Of a stretch of 35,872 nucleotides of DNA, positions 32,405 through 35,872 are shown in pieces. Source of the stretch: an uncultured Flavobacteriales bacterium (GTDB lineage: Bacteria > Bacteroidota > Bacteroidia > Flavobacteriales_G > Salibacteraceae). Made by a program: the position numbers and the translations under genes. The notes under the pieces are model-generated. The model had not been told where the DNA came from and did not search any database. It saw nothing but the letters and a program-made list of their open reading frames with translations. The stretch covers positions 1 through 35,872 of the forward strand of contig CALCCE010000300.1 of NCBI GenBank assembly GCA_937899835.1, given 5' to 3'. Within the stretch, counting starts at the first letter, position 1. Every line of letters starts with the position of its first letter.

Positions 32405-32896
32405 ATGCAAATACGCTCAAAATTAGCTTTTCTTGTCGGTTTAATGGCGCTCGTTCTCGCATCTGCGTGTCGAAGAGATGAGTGCGATCAACCGGTTCCG
32501 GAGATCGATCTGGTAGAGTTTACCCAGTTTAGCAGAGATTCTGCCGTGCTGGTGATTTCCTTTAAAGATTGTGATGGCGATGTTGGGTTACCGCCAGAGC
32601 TAAAAGACGGAGAATTTCGCCACAACCTTTTTGTAGAATACTTTGAGTTGCAACAAGGGGAGTGGGTCCGTTTTGACACCACCGGTACAGGTGCTGACGG
32701 GCTCTACTATCGGGTTCCTCTAATCGATCCTGAAGGAAGCAGCAAGACCTTAGAGGGAGATATCTCCATCAAGCTGGGCAGCTATTACAACGTTTTCTCT
32801 CCTTACGATACGGTACGTTACGAAATCAGGCTGAAAGACCGCTCGCTGAATGTTTCGAACGTGATCACTACCCAGACCTACGTTTTCCCCCGTTAA
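32405..32896 (+). CDS. Hypothetical lipoprotein
   Basis: This 163-residue protein has a lipoprotein signal (lipobox ASAC, Cys near residue 22) followed by a Cys- and Asp-rich segment. The mature part has the motif SFKDCDGDVGLPPE, which recurs in small lipoproteins of this phylum and could bind a cation, and then a beta-sandwich-like region (YFELQQGEWVRF, then VRYEIRLKDRSLN). The family and function are not known to me. The ATG at 32405 was chosen as the start of the signal peptide; a TTG 18 codons upstream would overlap the divergent gene. A near -7 box (TAGCTTTA, 32380-32387) precedes it. Confidence 0.75.
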   Translation: MQIRSKLAFLVGLMALVLASACRRDECDQPVPEIDLVEFTQFSRDSAVLVISFKDCDGDVGLPPELKDGEFRHNLFVEYFELQQGEWVRFDTTGTGADGLYYRVPLIDPEGSSKTLEGDISIKLGSYYNVFSPYDTVRYEIRLKDRSLNVSNVITTQTYVFPR

Positions 32897-32918
32897 TTCA
32901 ATTTCCTTATAGCGTTCA

Positions 32919-32952
32919 GGTAAACATCGGAACTTCAGTTCAATGGTTTACC
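32919..32952. repeat. Nested inverted repeat between convergent genes
   Basis: Outer arms GGTAAAC (32919-32925) and GTTTACC (32946-32952) enclose inner arms GAACT (32930-32934) and AGTTC (32937-32941), symmetrically placed with 4-base spacers and a 2-base centre. It lies 23 bases beyond the lipoprotein stop. There is no T run, so it is not a standard terminator. Confidence 0.5.
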
Positions 32953-33039
32953 CAAAAATCGACTTATAATGCAGTATGGTCCAATCGAAGCATGGATTAC
33001 TGTAGCGTTGCGCTCCAATAAGTATACTTGGGAAAGTGA

Positions 33040-34743
33040 TTAGATTTGGCCGGAAGCAGCTGAATTGATGCTGAACAGCAGGTCGCCCACTTTTTCTATC
33101 GAAGAATAGAAGTCAGTGTAGATCATGCCGCTGCGGATGTTGTAGTCCCTGCGGGCAATGCTCTCCAAGTGCTGGCTGCGCATCTGGTCGCGGATAGTGT
33201 TGATTTCCACCTCAATCTTTTCAGGCGTTTCCAGAGAGATTTCACCCACATCCATTTGCAGGTTATCTACCGTCACTTCAAAGGCGGCTTCTACTTTGGT
33301 CATCAATTCCTTGAGGTGGTTGCGCTGCTCCGGGGTAAACCATGCCTTTGCGTCTCGTTTGGCGGCATAATTGCGCGACATTTGAAAGTAGATATCACCA
33401 ATATCTTCCAAATCGCCTACGATACTCAACATGCTACGCACCCGTGCTGAAGTAGCAGCGGTGAGTCCACCTTCCGAAACTTTCAACAAGTATTGAATGA
33501 CCTCTTCTTCGATTCGGTCGGTGATGATCTCGTATTTCTCAATACGCTCGATCAGCTGTTTTACCTTCTTTTCATCCTTAGAAGACATCAGCTCTTCTAC
33601 AAACCCATGCATCTTTTGGGTAATGCGCCCAAATTTGGTCACCTCCTTGCGCGCCTCTACCAAAGAGAGCTCTGGCGTGGCCAAAATGCCGCCACCAATA
33701 AAGTCGAGGTGAAACTGTTCGTCTTCTTCGTTTTTGGTAGGCACCATATAGGTTACCAATTTGGCAATAAAAGGCACGAACCAAATCAAAAGACTGGTAT
33801 TGATGATGTTGAATACCGTGTGAAACAAAGACAATTGCAACTGGTTGTTGCCTTTTTCAAACACGCCGGGATAGCCCGAAGACAGAGCATTCCACAGGTA
33901 TTGTATGAAATCGGTGAACCACGGCAGGGCGATAATCATCCACAACACCCCAAACGTATTGAAGATAAAGTGGGCCCTGGCGGCCCTTTTCGCGTGCACG
34001 TTGGCAATCAATGCGGCAAGGTTGGCGGTGATGGTAGTACCAATGTTTTCGCCCAACACCAAGGCAGCGGCCATTTCGTAGGTAATGATGTTTTGAAACA
34101 ACAAGCCCAAGGTGAGCGTCATGGCCGCACTGGAAGATTGCAGCACAATGGTGAGAATGGTGCCCACCAAAACAAACAAAAGGGTGGTTAAGATGCCCAA
34201 ATCAGTGTAGGACGACAAGAATTGAAGGCTGTTTCCATCCAGCTTGGGAATTGAGTCTTTGAGGGCGCTCAGTCCAAGAAACAGCAGTGCAAAACCGATT
34301 AGAAACTCAGCGGTTGCTTTCACCCGGCCGTTGCGGATGAACATTAGCGGAAAGCCAATGGCAATGATGGGCAGTGAATAATCGGAAATATCGAGCTTAC
34401 TAAAACCAAAGATAGAAACCAGCCATGCCGTAACCGTAGTGCCAATGTTGGCCCCCATGATTACTCCAATGGACTGGCGCAAGTTCAATAGCCCAGCATT
34501 GACAAAGCTCACCACCATTACTGTAGCGGCAGACGAACTTTGAATGAGGGAGGTAATGGAGAAGCCCGTGAGGACCCCACTGAGACGGTTGGTGGTAATG
34601 GCTCCCAGAATTTGCCGCATCTTTTTGCCGGCAATTTTCTGGATGCCTTCGCTCATCACCTTCATCCCGTAGATGAAGAAACCAAGCGATCCAACAAGCT
34701 TTAGAAAGTCGAGAAGGGTAAAACCAGTAGACGGATCATCCAT
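33040..34743 (-). CDS. Na+/phosphate cotransporter family protein with PhoU-like C-terminal domain
   Basis: This 567-residue inner-membrane transporter has two inverted repeats, each with the QSSSA signature: TSLIQSSSAATVMVV (near residue 67) and VLQSSSAAMTLTL (near 203). Each is followed by a G-x-NIGTT motif (GANIGTTVTAW and GENIGTTITAN), as expected for the NptA/PNaS family. About eight hydrophobic helices fill residues 10-330. The last about 200 residues form a PhoU-like helical bundle (KFGRITQKMHGFVEELM, then SIVGDLEDIGDIYFQMSRN), a common regulatory tail. Substrate is expected to be phosphate with Na+. The divergent neighbour is a PhoB-type regulator, and an 11-bp-spaced TTAA array lies upstream, consistent with phosphate-linked control (inference). 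Confidence 0.93.
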   Translation of the reverse strand: MDDPSTGFTLLDFLKLVGSLGFFIYGMKVMSEGIQKIAGKKMRQILGAITTNRLSGVLTGFSITSLIQSSSAATVMVVSFVNAGLLNLRQSIGVIMGANIGTTVTAWLVSIFGFSKLDISDYSLPIIAIGFPLMFIRNGRVKATAEFLIGFALLFLGLSALKDSIPKLDGNSLQFLSSYTDLGILTTLLFVLVGTILTIVLQSSSAAMTLTLGLLFQNIITYEMAAALVLGENIGTTITANLAALIANVHAKRAARAHFIFNTFGVLWMIIALPWFTDFIQYLWNALSSGYPGVFEKGNNQLQLSLFHTVFNIINTSLLIWFVPFIAKLVTYMVPTKNEEDEQFHLDFIGGGILATPELSLVEARKEVTKFGRITQKMHGFVEELMSSKDEKKVKQLIERIEKYEIITDRIEEEVIQYLLKVSEGGLTAATSARVRSMLSIVGDLEDIGDIYFQMSRNYAAKRDAKAWFTPEQRNHLKELMTKVEAAFEVTVDNLQMDVGEISLETPEKIEVEINTIRDQMRSQHLESIARRDYNIRSGMIYTDFYSSIEKVGDLLFSINSAASGQI

Positions 34744-34776
34744 CGAATCAGTGTATTAAAAACGGTAGACTCATTG

Positions 34777-34784
34777 CAAATCTA
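34777..34784 (-). promoter_or_regulatory. -7 box for the Na/Pi cotransporter
   Basis: On the minus strand TAGATTTG is a perfect TAnnTTTG match 33 bases before the ATG at 34743. No TTG is found at the -33 spacing, as expected for promoters that depend on an activator bound upstream. Confidence 0.5.
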
Positions 34785-34816
34785 AGTCGCTCGCATGGAT
34801 CGATTAGAGGTGTTGT

Positions 34817-34849
34817 GTTAATCTGAGGTTAACTTTGGGTTAACGGTTG
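34817..34849. promoter_or_regulatory. Triple GTTAA direct repeat, 11-bp period (PHO-box-like), transporter side
   Basis: GTTAA begins at 34817, 34828 and 34839, an exact 11-bp period of three units (GTTAATCTGAG, GTTAACTTTGG, GTTAACGGTTG). PhoB-type regulators bind direct repeats with 11-bp spacing. On the minus strand the units read TTAACC-like. The array lies about 33 bases upstream of the transporter -7 box. Confidence 0.6.
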
Positions 34850-34974
34850 GCCGCTTTGAGCACCAAAAAAGGGACAGGTATGCATGGGGAATGGAGGATG
34901 GGTTCGAATGGCGTGACCGATTAAAATTCGATCTCCATCCGGCATTATAGCTCGGCTACTTTTTACCTTTTGTT

Positions 34975-35007
34975 TTAAGTTTTGCTTAATCTTCAATTAA
35001 TGTTATT
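34975..35007. promoter_or_regulatory. Triple TTAA direct repeat, 11-bp period, response-regulator side
   Basis: TTAA begins at 34975, 34986 and 34997, again exactly 11 bp apart (TTAAGTTTTGC, TTAATCTTCAA, TTAATGTTATT). It ends about 40 bases before the response-regulator ATG. A loose -7 box, TAATTTCA at 35023-35030, lies downstream. The region is A+T rich, so chance matches are more likely than in the first array. The remaining bases of 34744-35047 show no gene. Confidence 0.5.
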
Positions 35008-35047
35008 GTAAATGCGCCCCCCTAATTTCAGCTTTCGAAACTCACCC

Positions 35048-35728
35048 ATGGAAGCGGCAAATTATAAGGTGCTCATTATCGACAACGACCCGGGAGACCG
35101 GAGCCGGATAGAAAGTGCACTGTCCGCAGAAGGCTATCGGGTTTATGCTGCTGGCACTGCGCAGGAAGGTATTCACACGGCCAATGCTGAATTGCCCCAT
35201 TTGGTTTTCACTGAGTTGGTGCTGGACGACATGGACGGTGTAGGCGTTTGTGTGGAGCTGCGCGAAAATCGAATGCTCAACCAAACGGGGATTGCCGTTT
35301 TATCCCATCGTCAGGAAAACTATTCCCAAATTGCCGCACTCAATGCTGGTGCAGACGATTACTTAGTGAAGCCCGTAAATACCCGGCTCTTTTTGTCCAA
35401 GGTCCGCGCCATGTTACGCCGGTTGGACACCCTCGATGCTTTGCCAGGCAATGCAATAGCGGGCTTGCGCATCGATCGGGAGAAGTTTTTGGTCGTACGA
35501 AACAACCGCGAAATCTTCCTTCCTCGCAAAGAATTTGAAATCTTATCGTTGCTGGTGAGCAAGCCCAAAAAAGTATTTTCTCGTGAAGAGATCAAAGACG
35601 AAGTATGGGGGTTCTCCGAAAATGTAAGAAGTCGGACCATCGACGTGCACATTCGTAAGCTGCGCGAAAAAGTAGGCGAGCGCCTCATTAAAACGGTGAA
35701 AGGGGTGGGCTACAAGCTCGAAGCCTGA
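35048..35728 (+). CDS. OmpR/PhoB-type response regulator with altered phosphorylation site
   Basis: This 226-residue regulator has a receiver domain (about 5-120) and a winged-helix DNA-binding domain (about 132-226, with RSRTIDVHIRKLREKVG as recognition helix and VKGVGYKLE as wing). In the receiver, the residue aligned with the phospho-acceptor Asp is Glu56 (LVFTELVLDDMDG), the second Mg-binding acid is Asn13 (LIIDNDPGD), while Ser86 and Lys108 are kept. It therefore probably works without normal phosphorylation, and Glu may imitate the active state. The ATG at 35048 was preferred to one at 35012, which would add 12 residues and fall before the likely -7 box. No kinase gene lies in the window. 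It is divergent from a Na/Pi transporter and may regulate it and itself (inference). Confidence 0.9.
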   Translation: MEAANYKVLIIDNDPGDRSRIESALSAEGYRVYAAGTAQEGIHTANAELPHLVFTELVLDDMDGVGVCVELRENRMLNQTGIAVLSHRQENYSQIAALNAGADDYLVKPVNTRLFLSKVRAMLRRLDTLDALPGNAIAGLRIDREKFLVVRNNREIFLPRKEFEILSLLVSKPKKVFSREEIKDEVWGFSENVRSRTIDVHIRKLREKVGERLIKTVKGVGYKLEA

Positions 35729-35743
35729 CCCTACCATTTTTTT
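35701..35743 (+). terminator. Possible weak terminator overlapping the response-regulator stop
   Basis: Arms at 35701-35711 and 35722-35732 pair as two 4-bp stems around a 3x3 internal loop, followed by a seven-T run at 35737-35743. The stem includes the last codons of the gene. Confidence 0.3.
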
Positions 35744-35872
35744 CTCTTTGTTTAGCCCTTTTAAGGGTTGTAAGGCATCGGAAAGCCCTTGATCTTATCG
35801 GTTCGGTTGCCTTCTAATTCTGGATTTCCTTAAACGTTTAACCAGAGGTTTTTGCCGTGTTTGCTTCATCGG

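Noticed and set aside
33020-33029. Perfect 10-base palindrome AAGTATACTT near the Na/Pi transporter stop
   Set aside because: It is short, A+T rich and isolated at a gene end, so it is easily due to chance.
34900-34925. GGTTCGAAT, similar to a tRNA T-loop
   Set aside because: The flanking bases do not pair to form a T stem, and no acceptor or anticodon arms can be found nearby.
35756-35767. CCCTT-TT-AAGGG dyad after the response regulator
   Set aside because: The 5-bp arms with a 2-base centre are too small for a hairpin, and no T run follows, so it was not called a terminator.

Overview
The window is chromosomal DNA from a member of the Bacteroidota. The evidence is the porG-uppS-bamA-ompH-ompH-murI cluster, the nadK / CBS protein / pdxJ neighbourhood, DUF4296 beside a dihydroorotase, type IX secretion (T9SS) sorting domains, a PorV/PorQ-family protein, CarboxypepD-regulatory TonB-dependent receptors, and TAnnTTTG-type -7 promoter boxes. 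A flavobacterium-like lineage fits best, but genus and species cannot be told. There are no tRNA or rRNA genes, insertion sequences, phage genes or CRISPR arrays. Genes are densely packed, and the only stretch above 300 bases without a gene is 34744-35047.

Layout. 1-2.1 kb: the 3' end of a TonB-dependent receptor, translationally coupled to a small periplasmic heavy-metal-associated (HMA) protein, then an orphan LytTR regulator. 2.2-10 kb: a gamma-carbonic-anhydrase-like protein, then an envelope-biogenesis run on the minus strand (transcribed as two PorG-like barrels, uppS, bamA, two OmpH/Skp chaperones, murI). 10-13.4 kb: nadK and a CBS-domain protein on minus; pdxJ and an alpha/beta hydrolase coupled on plus. 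13.4-25.7 kb: a 12-kb minus-strand surface locus: three secreted proteins (a nuclease, a modular Ca-site/FN3-like protein and an OB-fold protein), followed by a tightly overlapped quartet of lipoprotein, TonB-dependent receptor, PorV-like barrel and beta-propeller lipoprotein. 25.9-29.4 kb: a GT2 glycosyltransferase, dihydroorotase and DUF4296 lipoprotein, coupled by ATGA overlaps, and a convergent SDR. 29.5-32.9 kb: tyrS, a lipoprotein running antisense into tyrS, a LuxE-like protein and another lipoprotein. 33.0-35.7 kb: a Na/Pi cotransporter with a PhoU-like tail, divergent from a PhoB/OmpR-type response regulator. 35729-35872 holds no recognisable gene.

Most notable points. (i) The response regulator has Glu at the phospho-acceptor position and Asn at a metal-binding acid. 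The intergenic region it shares with the Na/Pi transporter carries two arrays of three TTAA motifs, each at exact 11-bp spacing, resembling a PHO box. (ii) Dihydroorotase is cut by an in-frame TAG, beyond which 30 codons of family-like C-terminus continue to a TGA that overlaps the next start codon. (iii) The PorV-like quartet next to T9SS cargo genes may be an undescribed outer-membrane system. (iv) A lipoprotein seems to have lost its stop codon and reads about 113 codons antisense into tyrS.
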